From positions 1-22,501 of the IMG/VR virus record IMGVR_UViG_3300046459_000263: DNA of 22,501 bases. One strand, 5' to 3'. The position numbers were made by a program, and so were the translations under genes. Under the pieces are notes generated by a model that had not been told where the DNA came from, did not search any database, and saw only the letters and a list, made by a program, of their open reading frames with translations. The DNA is from a virus. This document shows positions 1 to 7,495 of this stretch, piece by piece. Numbering within the stretch: the stretch's first letter is position 1; each line of letters begins with the position of its first letter.

Positions 1-74
1 GAAACCCCAATGGCAACCAGCAAGACCGCGGCGACCCCGATCGCGACAAGCGCCGTGAACAATTCATCGTCCAT
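1..74 (-). CDS. Small membrane protein, 3' part cut by window edge
   Basis: The ATG at 74 lies one base after the TGA of the gene at 76-561, with GGAGG about 6 bases upstream, so the start is well supported. The 24 visible residues begin MDDELFTALVAIG and continue as an uninterrupted run of A, V, L, I and G, which looks like an N-terminal transmembrane helix. The rest lies outside the window. Function unknown. Small phage membrane proteins of this kind can be holins or exclusion proteins, but nothing here decides that. Confidence 0.6.
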   Translation of the reverse strand, partial: MDDELFTALVAIGVAAVLLVAIGV

Positions 75-75
75 G

Positions 76-561
76 TCAGGCCTCCGACTTGAGCGGGATC
101 GACTTCAGGAGCAGCTCAACCTGAGCCTGGAGCTGGCGGATTTGTTCCCGCTGTGCCCTGTTCTCAAACAGCTTCTCGTTGTTGGACGTGATCAGCTCCT
201 TGATGCGCTCGTTCGCGAAAGCGGCATCGACGAACGAATCCTCGATCGCCTCAAGCAGGCGAGGTAGCGCCTGCATCAATCCTGTCAGGAAACGGGCACG
301 CTCGGCCGCGTCAGGGGTGATGCCGGTCAGCGCCAGTACTAACCCGGTCTGGGTATTGCGCACCGAATGCATCACGGTCTTTTCCGGCAGCACGATCAGT
401 TCGCGGGTCTTGGCGAGATGGGTCTTCATCTCTTCGATCTGCTCGTCGTCGGTCAGCTCTGCTGATCCAGCCCATTCGGGGTCGGCGACGAACTTGAGAA
501 ACTTTCTCGCCTCGCGGACGAATGAAAGCAGCTCCTGATCAGTGTTCTGTTTGTCAGACAT
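76..561 (-). CDS. Hypothetical protein, 161 aa, helical with C-terminal coiled coil
   Basis: Starts MSDKQNTDQELL at the ATG at 561, with GGAG 8 bases upstream. The frame runs further upstream, but that stretch crosses the terminator and the TAXI gene and is arginine/serine-rich shadow. The protein is mostly helical and charged. The last 40 residues (about 120-160, ending QLQAQVELLLKSI) form a heptad-like coiled coil. I do not recognise the family. It sits directly below the terminator that closes the TAXI gene, and its stop is followed one base later by the start of a small membrane protein, so those two are probably translated together. Confidence 0.75.
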   Translation of the reverse strand: MSDKQNTDQELLSFVREARKFLKFVADPEWAGSAELTDDEQIEEMKTHLAKTRELIVLPEKTVMHSVRNTQTGLVLALTGITPDAAERARFLTGLMQALPRLLEAIEDSFVDAAFANERIKELITSNNEKLFENRAQREQIRQLQAQVELLLKSIPLKSEA

Positions 562-585
562 TGTAGGCACTCCAAAAATTTCCAA

Positions 586-624
586 ACAGAAAAATGACGG
601 CCGCCCCGAAGGGCGACCGCCGTA
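586..624 (-). terminator. Intrinsic terminator after the TAXI gene
   Basis: On the minus strand a GC-rich hairpin with core CGCCC-TTCG-GGGCG, extended outward through two wobble pairs, is followed by ATTTTT. It begins 11 bases after the TAA of the gene at 635-1510, so it should end that transcript before the 161-aa gene at 76-561. Confidence 0.8.
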
Positions 625-634
625 GCCATTGCCG

Positions 635-1510
635 TTATTGCGGCTTGGCGAGCTTCTGGATGTCGGGCTTCGCAGCGTTGAAGCCGCGGAGGATCTTGTT
701 GTAGTCGTCCTCGTGAGCGCCGATCCAATCGGTGTTGGCAACGAACACTGCGTCGACCTGCACCGTGCCGACAGACTTGGTGCCATAGACCGTGCCGGAC
801 GGCTGAATGCGCGGATAGGTGTCCGCGGGGATCTCACCGTAGGTGTAGACGGGCTGCTTGCGGGCATCGACCGCGGTTTTGGTCATGTCGCGGTCGTCGG
901 TGCCGACCAGGATCACAGCGTCGCCGGCCTTCTGCACTTCGTTCTTGATGAACGGAGCGTTGAGAGCGGTCACGATCAGGCCGCACTGGACCAGAGAGCC
1001 ATCCGCGACTGCCGAGAGCATGCGGTCACCCGAGAGCGGCGACGTGCTGACCTTGCCGTAGCGAGCCTTGTCAGCCATGACGAAACCCTGCCACGTCGTG
1101 TTTCCGCCGGAGCCGTCCTGGCCGACAGCGACCGTCATGTCGCCCTTGAGGTTCACCATGCGACCGAGGTCGTACTTGCGGTTGCAGATCATGTGGACCT
1201 GCTCCTGGTACAGGACGCCGGCACGCTCCAGCGTCGAGATTGCCTTCGCGTTGCGCTGCGAATAGACCATCAGGGCGTCGGACTGGACGAAGCCGCCGTC
1301 GCACTCGCCGGCCACGATCTTGTCGAGGTTGTCGATCGAGCCCTTGGTGTAGACGACGTCCACGTTCTGAGCGCGCTGCTTCAGGTAGTGGCCGGCCTTG
1401 GCGTAGTTCAGCTCGGCATTGCCGGTGCAGAGACGAAACTTGTCGGCTGCGTGGGCGGTTGCGGTCATCGCGCTCAGGGCGAGCGCAGCGATCAGAAAGA
1501 GCTTCTTCAT
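635..1510 (-). CDS. TAXI-family periplasmic solute-binding protein (TRAP transporter type)
   Basis: 291 aa. The chosen ATG at 1510 has AAAGGAG 7 bases upstream, and the longer frame adds only a leader. It begins with a classic Sec signal peptide: MKK, a hydrophobic core (residues 4-18), then a probable signal peptidase I site AHA|AD after residue 21, so the product should be periplasmic. The mature part follows the TAXI/NMT1-like binding fold: TGNAELNY near the start, the KGSIDNLDKIVAGECDGGFVQ region, then a second lobe with VAVGQDGSGGNTTW. Known relatives deliver substrate to TRAP permeases, but no permease gene is visible. It is set off by a terminator at each side and an operator in front, the arrangement of an autonomous accessory gene (moron). 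Substrate unknown; nutrient capture or altered surface uptake are guesses. Confidence 0.8.
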   Translation of the reverse strand: MKKLFLIAALALSAMTATAHAADKFRLCTGNAELNYAKAGHYLKQRAQNVDVVYTKGSIDNLDKIVAGECDGGFVQSDALMVYSQRNAKAISTLERAGVLYQEQVHMICNRKYDLGRMVNLKGDMTVAVGQDGSGGNTTWQGFVMADKARYGKVSTSPLSGDRMLSAVADGSLVQCGLIVTALNAPFIKNEVQKAGDAVILVGTDDRDMTKTAVDARKQPVYTYGEIPADTYPRIQPSGTVYGTKSVGTVQVDAVFVANTDWIGAHEDDYNKILRGFNAAKPDIQKLAKPQ

Positions 1511-1530
1511 GTAGTTCTCCTTTGAGTGGC

Positions 1531-1546
1531 CCCCGCATTTGCGGGG
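1531..1546 (-). promoter_or_regulatory. Leader hairpin upstream of the TAXI gene
   Basis: CCCCGC-ATTT-GCGGGG is a perfect 6-bp stem with a 4-base loop lying between the operator at 1551-1566 and the Shine-Dalgarno at about 1518-1524. No U-run follows, so it is not a terminator. If transcription starts upstream it would be a structured 5' leader that could stabilise the mRNA. No function can be read from it directly. Confidence 0.5.
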
Positions 1547-1550
1547 ACCA

Positions 1551-1566
1551 GTTGCATTCAAACAAA
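1551..1566. promoter_or_regulatory. Operator-like 16-bp palindromic site, copy 1
   Basis: GTTGCATTCAAACAAA matches the window-wide motif TTTGCATTCAAGCAAA at 14 of 16 positions. It lies between the terminator at 1579-1608 and the TAXI gene leader. The conserved ATGCAA half faces the gene it precedes. Confidence 0.7.
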
Positions 1567-1576
1567 CGCGAGGGGA

Positions 1577-1690
1577 CTAAAAAAACCAGCGGCTGATGGG
1601 GTAGCCGCGGGCAGCTTTCCAGACGGAGGTGGCGATCACGTAGATGCCCAGGCCGTCGAGGACGTGATTGGCGAGGAAGACACCGACCAT
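1577..1690 (-). CDS. Small hydrophobic protein, 37 aa
   Basis: Read directly from the sequence: ATG at 1690, three bases after the TAA of the 159-aa gene, ending TAG at 1577-1579. The product begins MVGVFLANHVLDGLGIYVIA and ends SRWFF, with a hydrophobic stretch at residues 2-22 that could cross or attach to the membrane. Its last codons are part of the terminator at 1579-1608: the stem encodes the RGYPISR region and the U-run encodes the terminal FF. No clear Shine-Dalgarno is seen, so translation probably depends on coupling to the upstream gene. Function unknown. A chance frame is possible, but the tight spacing favours a real gene. Confidence 0.5.
   Translation of the reverse strand: MVGVFLANHVLDGLGIYVIATSVWKAARGYPISRWFF
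1579..1608 (-). terminator. Intrinsic terminator overlapping the end of the 37-aa gene
   Basis: On the minus strand GCGGCT-ACCCCATC-AGCCGC forms a perfect 6-bp stem followed by TGG and seven T. It lies just upstream of the operator and leader of the TAXI gene and insulates that gene from the unit above it. Confidence 0.8.
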
Positions 1691-1693
1691 GGC

Positions 1694-2173
1694 TTATGCC
1701 TCGGGCTCAGCCTCAGGCGCCGGAGCGTCCTCGACTTCAGCTTCCGGAGCAGTCGTGGCTTCGGGTGCCGCTGTGGTCGGAACGTTAGCCTCGACCTGGT
1801 TCGGCAGGCCCGTTGCCGGGTTGTACTTCTGGTCGGGACGGCGAGCGAGACGGGTCGGGTCAACGCCTTCCATCAGGAGGCGCTTGGCTTCCTGGATCAT
1901 GAAGCAGATGCCGACGACGCCGCAGGGGATGTCCGTGCCGTAGTCTCGGAAGCCGCTCCAGTCCTTGGGGTAGGTCTCCGGGATCGCATAGAAGGCATCG
2001 ACGTTGCGCTCGCGGCGGCCCTTCATGGCGGTGAACATGGCAAGGCCTGCACCGAACAGTTGGCCCTTCGAGATGTCGGCCCGCTCGTTGGCGTCGCCCC
2101 ACATCTGGTTCTGAAGGCCCAGCTCGGCGGCGATCAGGTCGAGGATTTGCTTCTCAGCTTCGTTAGCGTCCAA
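1694..2173 (-). CDS. Conserved phage protein, 159 aa, unknown function
   Basis: Starts with TTG at 2173 (LDANEAEKQIL; the initiator would be read as Met), with AAAGGAG 7 bases upstream and no other start as well placed. The central region, WGDANERADISKGQ, then YPKDWSGFRDYGTD and a helix ending in a GVDPTR-like motif, resembles a small family repeatedly seen in phages and whose role is unknown. The last 35 residues are a low-complexity tail rich in A, P, E and T, probably disordered. The gene is first in its unit: a terminator (2216-2237) and an operator (2198-2213) lie just upstream. It is followed at 3 bases by the 37-aa gene. Confidence 0.8.
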   Translation of the reverse strand: MDANEAEKQILDLIAAELGLQNQMWGDANERADISKGQLFGAGLAMFTAMKGRRERNVDAFYAIPETYPKDWSGFRDYGTDIPCGVVGICFMIQEAKRLLMEGVDPTRLARRPDQKYNPATGLPNQVEANVPTTAAPEATTAPEAEVEDAPAPEAEPEA

Positions 2174-2197
2174 AGTAGTTCTCCTTTTGCAGTGCTA

Positions 2198-2213
2198 TTT
2201 GCATTCAAGCGCA
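2198..2213. promoter_or_regulatory. Operator-like 16-bp site, copy 2
   Basis: TTTGCATTCAAGCGCA: the first 13 bases match the consensus exactly and the distal arm is degenerate. It sits two bases past the U-run of the terminator at 2216-2237 and about 11 bases before the Shine-Dalgarno of the 159-aa gene. Confidence 0.65.
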
Positions 2214-2215
2214 CG

Positions 2216-2237
2216 AAAAAGCAAGCGGAAACTTGCT
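2216..2237 (-). terminator. Intrinsic terminator after the MazG-like gene
   Basis: On the minus strand AGCAAG-TTTCCG-CTTGCT is a perfect 6-bp stem followed by TTTT, starting four bases after the TGA of the gene at 2241-2651. Confidence 0.8.
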
Positions 2238-2240
2238 GTC

Positions 2241-2651
2241 TCAGTACTTTTTTCCGCCTGCCTTGGCCCTGTTTTCGAGCTTGTGGTCGGGACGGGTTGC
2301 GTTGACTAGGGCCTTCGCCACAGCTGGCGCGCCCAGGTCGTATCCCATGGCGCCGGCCAGATCGCCGACACGGAACAGCACGTCGACCAGCTCGACGCAA
2401 ATGCCCGGGAATTGGGGGAGTTTGTCGTCCATCGCGTCGATGCGATGCGCTTCGAGTGCTTCCGACACTTCGCCGTGGACGAGAGCCAGCTTGACCGGAA
2501 CCATCAGCGGGTTCTTGCGCAGATCTTCTCCGGTGACCGGGTCGATCCACCAATGGGCGGCCATCTTGTGGGTGATGCGGACCAGGGAGTCGATCGATCT
2601 CTTCAACTCCTCCACGTCCGCCTGTGAAAAATTGTCGTTCGCTACAGTCAT
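2241..2651 (-). CDS. MazG-like nucleotide pyrophosphohydrolase, 136 aa
   Basis: Start ATG at 2651 overlaps the TGA of the upstream gene (ATGA), with GGAGG 4 bases upstream. The protein is all-helical. It shows the paired acidic motifs of the all-alpha NTP pyrophosphatase fold: GEVSEALEA (E61, E64) and, one helix later, ELVDVLFRV (E87, D90), which in this family bind the magnesium used to cut NTPs to NMP and pyrophosphate. In phages such enzymes clean or tune the nucleotide pool or may degrade ppGpp-like signals; which substrate applies is not visible. It is the last gene of the unit containing NrdJ and is followed by a terminator, which fits a role in nucleotide metabolism. Confidence 0.75.
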   Translation of the reverse strand: MTVANDNFSQADVEELKRSIDSLVRITHKMAAHWWIDPVTGEDLRKNPLMVPVKLALVHGEVSEALEAHRIDAMDDKLPQFPGICVELVDVLFRVGDLAGAMGYDLGAPAVAKALVNATRPDHKLENRAKAGGKKY

Positions 2652-2977
2652 GATGCCTCCTTAAATCGGAACTCGTCAGCCAGGTCCTCGAACATTCGGA
2701 CCACGTCTTGCTGCTTGCGGCCAGTCTGGTCGTTCCAGTCGAACGGGTGTTTGCCCAGCTGACCCTTGATCAATGGGACGAAGCGCGCGTACGCGCCTCG
2801 ATCTTCAGCGCCAGCCGCTCGTCGGATTGCGCCTTCAATGTCGAAGGAGCGAGCCTCCTGGCTGAAAACAGGGACTGGCTTACCAAGCCCATCCCGTGCG
2901 CAGGTCTTCTGCGTCCATCGCCCGGACTTTTTGAACAGTAACAGGCACCGCTCCACAATTTCGAGTTCGGAGAACAT
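2648..2977 (-). CDS. DUF6197-like protein, 109 aa
   Basis: Starts MFSELEIVERCLLLF at 2977 with GGGAG 12 bases upstream. The order of conserved-looking blocks, an N-terminal helix, GRWTQKTCARDGLGKPV, then FDIEGAIRRAAG, then PFDWNDQTGRKQQDVVRMFEDLA, resembles the DUF6197 proteins found in phages and actinobacteria, whose function is unknown. The family assignment is by eye. Its 5' end overlaps the preceding gene by 98 bases, an unusually long overlap here. Its stop overlaps the start of the MazG-like gene. Confidence 0.7.
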   Translation of the reverse strand: MFSELEIVERCLLLFKKSGRWTQKTCARDGLGKPVPVFSQEARSFDIEGAIRRAAGAEDRGAYARFVPLIKGQLGKHPFDWNDQTGRKQQDVVRMFEDLADEFRFKEAS

Positions 2978-3176
2978 TGCGCTTGCTGAACTCCCATTCG
3001 AATGCTGCGATCCGGTTGATGTCGCGACGCCCGAGCCTCATGAGGTCGAACGCCAGAGAGTGAAGAGGGACTCTCGACGGAAGGAGAACGAAATCAGGCG
3101 GCGTGTAGACCGCCTGATCCGTTTCCTTGTCGATGATCCAGAGGCGCTTGTGCCTCTTGGCGACGAACAGGTGCAT
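2880..3176 (-). CDS. Hypothetical protein, 98 aa, with long overlap into next gene
   Basis: The ATG at 3176 overlaps the TGA of nrdJ (TGATG), which is why I chose it over the longer frame. Residues 1-65, beginning [18 protein letters not shown] and including PPDFVLLPSRVPLHSLAFD, look like a compact real domain of unknown function. The last third lies in the overlap with the gene at 2648-2977 and has the arginine-rich composition of a frame shadow. The gene may be real with a neutral tail, or an older, longer gene may have been shortened by the downstream start. Confidence 0.55.
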   Translation of the reverse strand: MHLFVAKRHKRLWIIDKETDQAVYTPPDFVLLPSRVPLHSLAFDLMRLGRRDINRIAAFEWEFSKRNVLRTRNCGAVPVTVQKVRAMDAEDLRTGWAW

Positions 3177-6100
3177 CAGCTGCAGCCGGTCGTCTCGCCG
3201 CACGCCTCGCACTTCAAGCAGGTGCCGTTCCGCACCATCATGAAGTTGCCGCAGCCACTGCACTGATCTCCGGTGTAGCCGGACTGCTTTGCAACAGCTT
3301 GCTGGCTGGGCAGCGCCGACTTGACCTGAGAGGCGATCTTCGCCAAGGCAGCATCAGACGCATCAGCCACGTTGATCGTGATCTGATTGTCGATGTTCAC
3401 CACGGGAGCCTCGACACCGCCCGGGCCGACCGAGGTGCTCTCGCTCTCGTCAGGGGTGACGTGAGCCAGATCCTCGCGGCCGAGGTAGTTGATGCCGATG
3501 TCGCGCCAGATCCAGTCGATGATCGACGTCGCGCTCTTGATTCGATCGTGCGACTGGACGAAGCCAGCCGGCTCGAACTTGAAGAACGTGAAGGCGTCGA
3601 CATACTCCTCGACCGGCACGCCATACTGGAGGCCGATGCTGACCGCGATCGCGTAGGCGTTCATCATGGACCGGAAGGCGGCGCCCTCCTTGTGCATGTC
3701 GACAAAGATCTCGCCAAGCCGACCATCCGGGTACTGCCCGGTGCGGAGGTAGACCTTGTGACCTGCCACGATGGACTTCTGCGTATAGCCTACGCGCTTG
3801 TCCGGCATCCGCTCGCGCCTGCGCACCAGCTTCTCGACGACCCTGACGACGTCCTGCTTGACCTCGACGATGGACGTGCCGTCAACCTCGTCCTGATCGT
3901 CGATCAGAGCGGAGTTGAGCGGCTGGGATAGCTTCGAGCCGTCGCGATAGATCGCGTTGGCCTTCAGCCCCAGCTTCCACGACATCATGTAGGCCTTGCT
4001 GATGTCCTCCACGGTGGCGTCGTTCGGCATGTTGATCGTCTTGGAGATTGCACCCGAGATGAAGGGCTGAACCGCAGCCATCATCTTGATGTGACCCTTC
4101 CAGTGGATCGATCGCGTGCCGATCTTGCCGCACTTGTTGGCGCAGTCGAAGATCGGATAGTCTGCCTCATCCAGACCCGGAGCACCCTCCAGAGTCATGG
4201 TTCCGCAGACTTCGGTGTCTGCCTTCTCGATCTCCGCGTCCGTAAAGCCGAGCGCGTTCCAATCCGCCAAGAAGCGGATGGTGAAGGTCGAGCGTACAGC
4301 CGACTCAGAGATGTCGATCCCAGCACCGCGGGCAACCGTCTCGAAGTGGACCGGCAGACGACCGGTTCCGGTCGCGTACGTCGTGATGGCGTCGATGTCA
4401 GCCGCCGTGTACCCGAGCGAGCGAAGCGCTGCCGGAACCGACTGGTTGATGATCTTGAAGTAGCCGCCGCCGGCCAGCTTCTTGAACTTCACCAGCGCGA
4501 AGTCCGGCTCGATGCCGGTGGTGTCGCAGTCCATCACCAGGCCGATCGTCCCTGTCGGGGCGATAACCGTGGTCTGGGCGTTCCGGAAGCCGAACTGGAC
4601 ACCGAGGTCCATAACATCGGCCCAAATCTCCGCAGCCTTCGAGGCCAGACCTTCCTGATACTCGTGGTCCCAATCCAATCCTTCCGGACGGATCGAGAGA
4701 TCGGCATAGGAGACAGATCCGCTCTCTTCTGCTGCGGCGTGATGGTTGTGCATCACACGCATCATCGATGCAGCGTTCGTCTCGTACTCCGGGAACGAGC
4801 CAAGCTCCCGCGCCATCTCGGCGGAGGTGCGATAGGCCACGCCAGTCATGATCGCCGAGATTGCTCCGGCGAAGGCGCGAGCCTCGTCAGAGTCATAGGC
4901 GATGCCAGCCGACATCAGCATGCCGCCCAGGTTGGCAAAGCCGAGACCCGTGGTGCGATACTGATACGAGAGCAGAGCGATCTGCTTCGACGGGAACTGA
5001 GCCATCGTGATCGAGATGTCGAGCACGATCTGGATCAGGCGACAGGCGTGGATGAAGCTGCCTTCGTCGAACACGAGCGGACCGTTGCCGTGTCGAGTCG
5101 TGAACTTCATCAGGTTGGCCGAAGCCAGATTGCACGCCGTGTCGTCCAGGAACATGTACTCCGAGCACGGATTGGACGCGCGGATGTTGCCGCCGGCCGG
5201 GCAGGTGTGCCAGTCGTTCATGGTCGTGTTGAAGTGCAGACCGGGGTCAGCCGACTCCCAGGCAGCACGACAGATCTGATCCCAGAGGTCGCGGGCCTTG
5301 ATGGTCTTCATGACCTTGCCGTCCGAGCGAGCCTTCAGGTCCCAGTCCATGCCGAGCTGAACAGCCTGGAGGAAGTCGTCGGTCACGGACACCGTGTTGT
5401 TCGAGTTTTGCCCGGACACTGTCTCGTAGGCCTGCGACTGCCAGTCGACGTCGAACTCGGGGAAGCTGAACTCTTCACCCTGGTCCGCCAGATCGATCAC
5501 GCGCTTGATGTAGGACTCCGGGACGAAGGCGGCCTTGGCCGACCGGACAGCCTGCTTCAGATGCCCTTCTGATTTCGGATCGGTCTTGGCGAGATAGACC
5601 TCCTTCAGGGCGCGCCTCGTGGCCTTGGATCCAGCCACCAAGGCAGCGACCTTCTTCTCCTCATCGACCTTCCAGCCGACGTATTCCTCGACATCGGGGT
5701 GATCGACATCGACGACGACCATCTTGGCCGCGCGCCGCGTCGTACCGCCCGACTTGATCGCGCCGGCTGCCCGGTCACCGATCTTGAGGAACGACATCAT
5801 GCCCGACGACGTGCCGCCGCCCGACAGCTTCTCTCCCTTGCCACGCAGGCTCGAGAAATTGGTGCCGGTGCCTGAGCCGTACTTGAACAGGCGAGCTTCA
5901 CGGAGCCAGAGGTCCATGATGCCGCCGTCCTGGATCAGATTGTCGCCGACCGACTGAATGAAGCAAGCGTGCGGCTGCGGACGCTCGTAAGCCGAGGTCG
6001 ATGCCATGACCTGCGGCAACAGGGCTTCGTCGGTGTCACTGACGTAGAAGTGGCCCTGAGCCGGGCCATCGATGCCATACGCCCAGTGCAGGCCGGTGTT

Positions 6101-6613
6101 GAACCACTGCGGCGAGTTGGGCGCAAACATCTGGGTGGCGAGCATGAAGCGCAGCTCGTCGAAGAAGGCGAGGGCGTTCGACTCGGCATCCTCGTTGAGG
6201 TCGACGAGGGTGATGTACTGGCTCATGGAGCCCGGCTTGAAGTAGCCGTTCTTCCAGCCCCAATAGGTCCAGCAACCGGCGAGGCGGTCGAACACCTGCT
6301 TGGCCGAGGTCTCGCTGGTCAGATGCTGATCAGCCTCAGCTGTCGGGTAGGGTGCGCCGAAGCTGCGCTGCAGCCACGCCGGGACGCCTTCCTCGTCAGC
6401 CTTCATCAGGTTCTTCGGCACGCCGGCCTTGCGGAAATACTTCTGCGCCAGCACGTCGACTGCAACCTGCGACCAGGCCTCGGGGACTTCGATGCCTTCC
6501 AGACGGAAGACGACCGAGCCGTCCGTGTTCTTGATCTCGCTGGTTGCATTGCGCCAGCCCATCATGGCGTAGGGCGAGACGCCTGCCTTGGTGTATCGTC
6601 GTTCAATTCTCAT
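3176..6613 (-). CDS. nrdJ: Adenosylcobalamin-dependent (class II) ribonucleotide reductase
   Basis: 1145 aa, full length for the long NrdJ type. It converts ribonucleotides to deoxyribonucleotides using coenzyme B12 and works with or without oxygen. Visible features are the N-terminal [11 protein letters not shown] start typical of alphaproteobacterial NrdJ, the first redox cysteine in HACFIQSV (C217), the [14 protein letters not shown] region (about 253-267), the active-site loop SNPCSE (N481, C483, E485), APTGTIG (685-691), and the NrdJ-specific C-terminal domain [19 protein letters not shown]. The last 30 residues carry cysteines (C1118, C1121, C1132, C1135, C1138, C1144) forming a zinc-ribbon-like tail or swinging redox arm. 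No interruption is seen. The start lies 3 bases after the upstream stop and the TGA overlaps the next ATG, so it is inside an operon. It supplies dNTPs for phage replication and implies a host that makes or imports cobalamin. Confidence 0.96.
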   Translation of the reverse strand: MRIERRYTKAGVSPYAMMGWRNATSEIKNTDGSVVFRLEGIEVPEAWSQVAVDVLAQKYFRKAGVPKNLMKADEEGVPAWLQRSFGAPYPTAEADQHLTSETSAKQVFDRLAGCWTYWGWKNGYFKPGSMSQYITLVDLNEDAESNALAFFDELRFMLATQMFAPNSPQWFNTGLHWAYGIDGPAQGHFYVSDTDEALLPQVMASTSAYERPQPHACFIQSVGDNLIQDGGIMDLWLREARLFKYGSGTGTNFSSLRGKGEKLSGGGTSSGMMSFLKIGDRAAGAIKSGGTTRRAAKMVVVDVDHPDVEEYVGWKVDEEKKVAALVAGSKATRRALKEVYLAKTDPKSEGHLKQAVRSAKAAFVPESYIKRVIDLADQGEEFSFPEFDVDWQSQAYETVSGQNSNNTVSVTDDFLQAVQLGMDWDLKARSDGKVMKTIKARDLWDQICRAAWESADPGLHFNTTMNDWHTCPAGGNIRASNPCSEYMFLDDTACNLASANLMKFTTRHGNGPLVFDEGSFIHACRLIQIVLDISITMAQFPSKQIALLSYQYRTTGLGFANLGGMLMSAGIAYDSDEARAFAGAISAIMTGVAYRTSAEMARELGSFPEYETNAASMMRVMHNHHAAAEESGSVSYADLSIRPEGLDWDHEYQEGLASKAAEIWADVMDLGVQFGFRNAQTTVIAPTGTIGLVMDCDTTGIEPDFALVKFKKLAGGGYFKIINQSVPAALRSLGYTAADIDAITTYATGTGRLPVHFETVARGAGIDISESAVRSTFTIRFLADWNALGFTDAEIEKADTEVCGTMTLEGAPGLDEADYPIFDCANKCGKIGTRSIHWKGHIKMMAAVQPFISGAISKTINMPNDATVEDISKAYMMSWKLGLKANAIYRDGSKLSQPLNSALIDDQDEVDGTSIVEVKQDVVRVVEKLVRRRERMPDKRVGYTQKSIVAGHKVYLRTGQYPDGRLGEIFVDMHKEGAAFRSMMNAYAIAVSIGLQYGVPVEEYVDAFTFFKFEPAGFVQSHDRIKSATSIIDWIWRDIGINYLGREDLAHVTPDESESTSVGPGGVEAPVVNIDNQITINVADASDAALAKIASQVKSALPSQQAVAKQSGYTGDQCSGCGNFMMVRNGTCLKCEACGETTGCS

Positions 6614-6616
6614 CAG

Positions 6617-6904
6617 TCACTCGTCTTTCGGGAGGAAAACGCAGTAGGGCCAATCCGGCGGGATCGGGTCGTACTCGGACGTCGGCTTCGACGGCGGCGC
6701 CCAGCTATTGATGCGGTAGATGTTGCCGGTCGCGGTCCGGAAGACGTCCGGCTCGATCTCCTCCACCACCTTCGCGGTGTAGATGAACCAGCCGTCGCTA
6801 TACTGGCGCTTGGCGTCATCCCAGATCGTGCCGCGCAGCGAGAAGCCGCCGGACGGGATGGAAACGCGCTGGGCCTTCTTCAGCGTGCCGCGGAGCTGCA
6901 TCAT
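6617..6904 (-). CDS. Hypothetical protein, 95 aa
   Basis: Two adjacent ATG codons (6904 and 6901) overlap the TGA of the upstream gene; either may be used. The protein is rich in aromatic residues and short beta-type segments (RGTIWDDAKRQYSDGWFIYTAKVV, then a FRTATGNIYRINSW stretch), suggesting a small beta-barrel, and ends in PPDWPYCVFLPKDE. I do not recognise a family. It lies directly upstream of nrdJ, 3 bases away, but small unknown genes flank everything here, so a functional link is not established. Confidence 0.7.
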   Translation of the reverse strand: MMQLRGTLKKAQRVSIPSGGFSLRGTIWDDAKRQYSDGWFIYTAKVVEEIEPDVFRTATGNIYRINSWAPPSKPTSEYDPIPPDWPYCVFLPKDE

Positions 6905-7239
6905 CCGCCTCGCTTCGCCGAGCGATAGGGATAGGTCTTCGAGCGATCGATGCGCTGTTCGTGCTTCACGGGAACGAACTTCACAGGCAGCACGCTCAGC
7001 TGCTTCAGCAGCGCCTGGGCCTGCTCTTTGTTGGCCTCGTCACTCGGATCGAGGGCCTTCAACTTGGTGAGAAGGCCGGCAACTGCCTCGTTCTCCGCCT
7101 TGGTGAGCGGTCGCGTTGCGTGAACGTTGTTGCCGATCTCCTGGTAGATGTGCTTCCTCGCGAACTGGCGCGATGACTGCTGCTGCAAGAGCAATCCGAA
7201 CGCCCGCAGAAGGCCGTCCTCTGTGCTTCTGACTTCCAT
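6901..7239 (-). CDS. Hypothetical protein, 112 aa
   Basis: I chose ATG 7239 (MEVRSTEDGLL), which has AAGGAG 11 bases upstream; the longer frame starts inside the operator. The protein is helical and lysine-rich, with a central segment (KAENEAVAGLLTKLKALD...KEQAQALLKQL) typical of a helical hairpin. It is the first gene below the operator at 7256-7271, so it may head the transcript that runs through nrdJ to the terminator at 2216-2237. Function unknown. Confidence 0.7.
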   Translation of the reverse strand: MEVRSTEDGLLRAFGLLLQQQSSRQFARKHIYQEIGNNVHATRPLTKAENEAVAGLLTKLKALDPSDEANKEQAQALLKQLSVLPVKFVPVKHEQRIDRSKTYPYRSAKRGG

Positions 7240-7255
7240 GTCTTGTCTTCTCCTT

Positions 7256-7271
7256 TTTGCATTCAAACAAA
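7256..7271. promoter_or_regulatory. Operator-like 16-bp site, copy 3
   Basis: TTTGCATTCAAACAAA matches 15 of 16 consensus positions. It starts 2 bases after the stop codon of the 73-aa gene and abuts the AAGGAG of the 112-aa gene, so it fills the entire intergenic gap between stop codon and ribosome-binding site. Confidence 0.75.
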
Positions 7272-7273
7272 CG

Positions 7274-7495
7274 TCACGGCATGGCTCTGATGCGACGTCT
7301 GATCTGTTGTCGTGCGTAATTCGACGAGTAGGGGGTTCGAGGAGAGACGGCGACTGGCACCGACATCCACTTACCCTTCACGAGAAACTCAATGCGGTGA
7401 TGCTTCCTGTCGCGGCCGAACGTGAAGGCCTCGATCTCACCGCTCTCCTTCAGTTCCTCCGCGACCTTCTTCACTTCGCGAACGTGGCTTTCCAT
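7274..7495 (-). CDS. Hypothetical basic protein, 73 aa
   Basis: Start ATG at 7495 (MESHVREVKKVAEELKES) is preceded by GGGGGAAAG. Earlier methionines lie in arginine-rich shadow. The gene overlaps the end of the HNH gene by 59 bases. An N-terminal helix is followed by an apparent beta hairpin (FTFGRDRKHHRIEFLVKGKW) and a very basic C-terminus (QQIRRRIRAMP), compatible with nucleic-acid binding. No family recognised. Confidence 0.65.
   Translation of the reverse strand: MESHVREVKKVAEELKESGEIEAFTFGRDRKHHRIEFLVKGKWMSVPVAVSPRTPYSSNYARQQIRRRIRAMP

Noticed and set aside
76-867. 263-codon version of the 161-aa gene
   Set aside because: The extra N-terminal part crosses the terminator and the TAXI gene and is composition shadow; ATG 561 has a proper ribosome-binding site.
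4091-5572. 493-codon plus-strand frame inside nrdJ
   Set aside because: Antisense shadow of a strongly identified enzyme; no start signal or domain.
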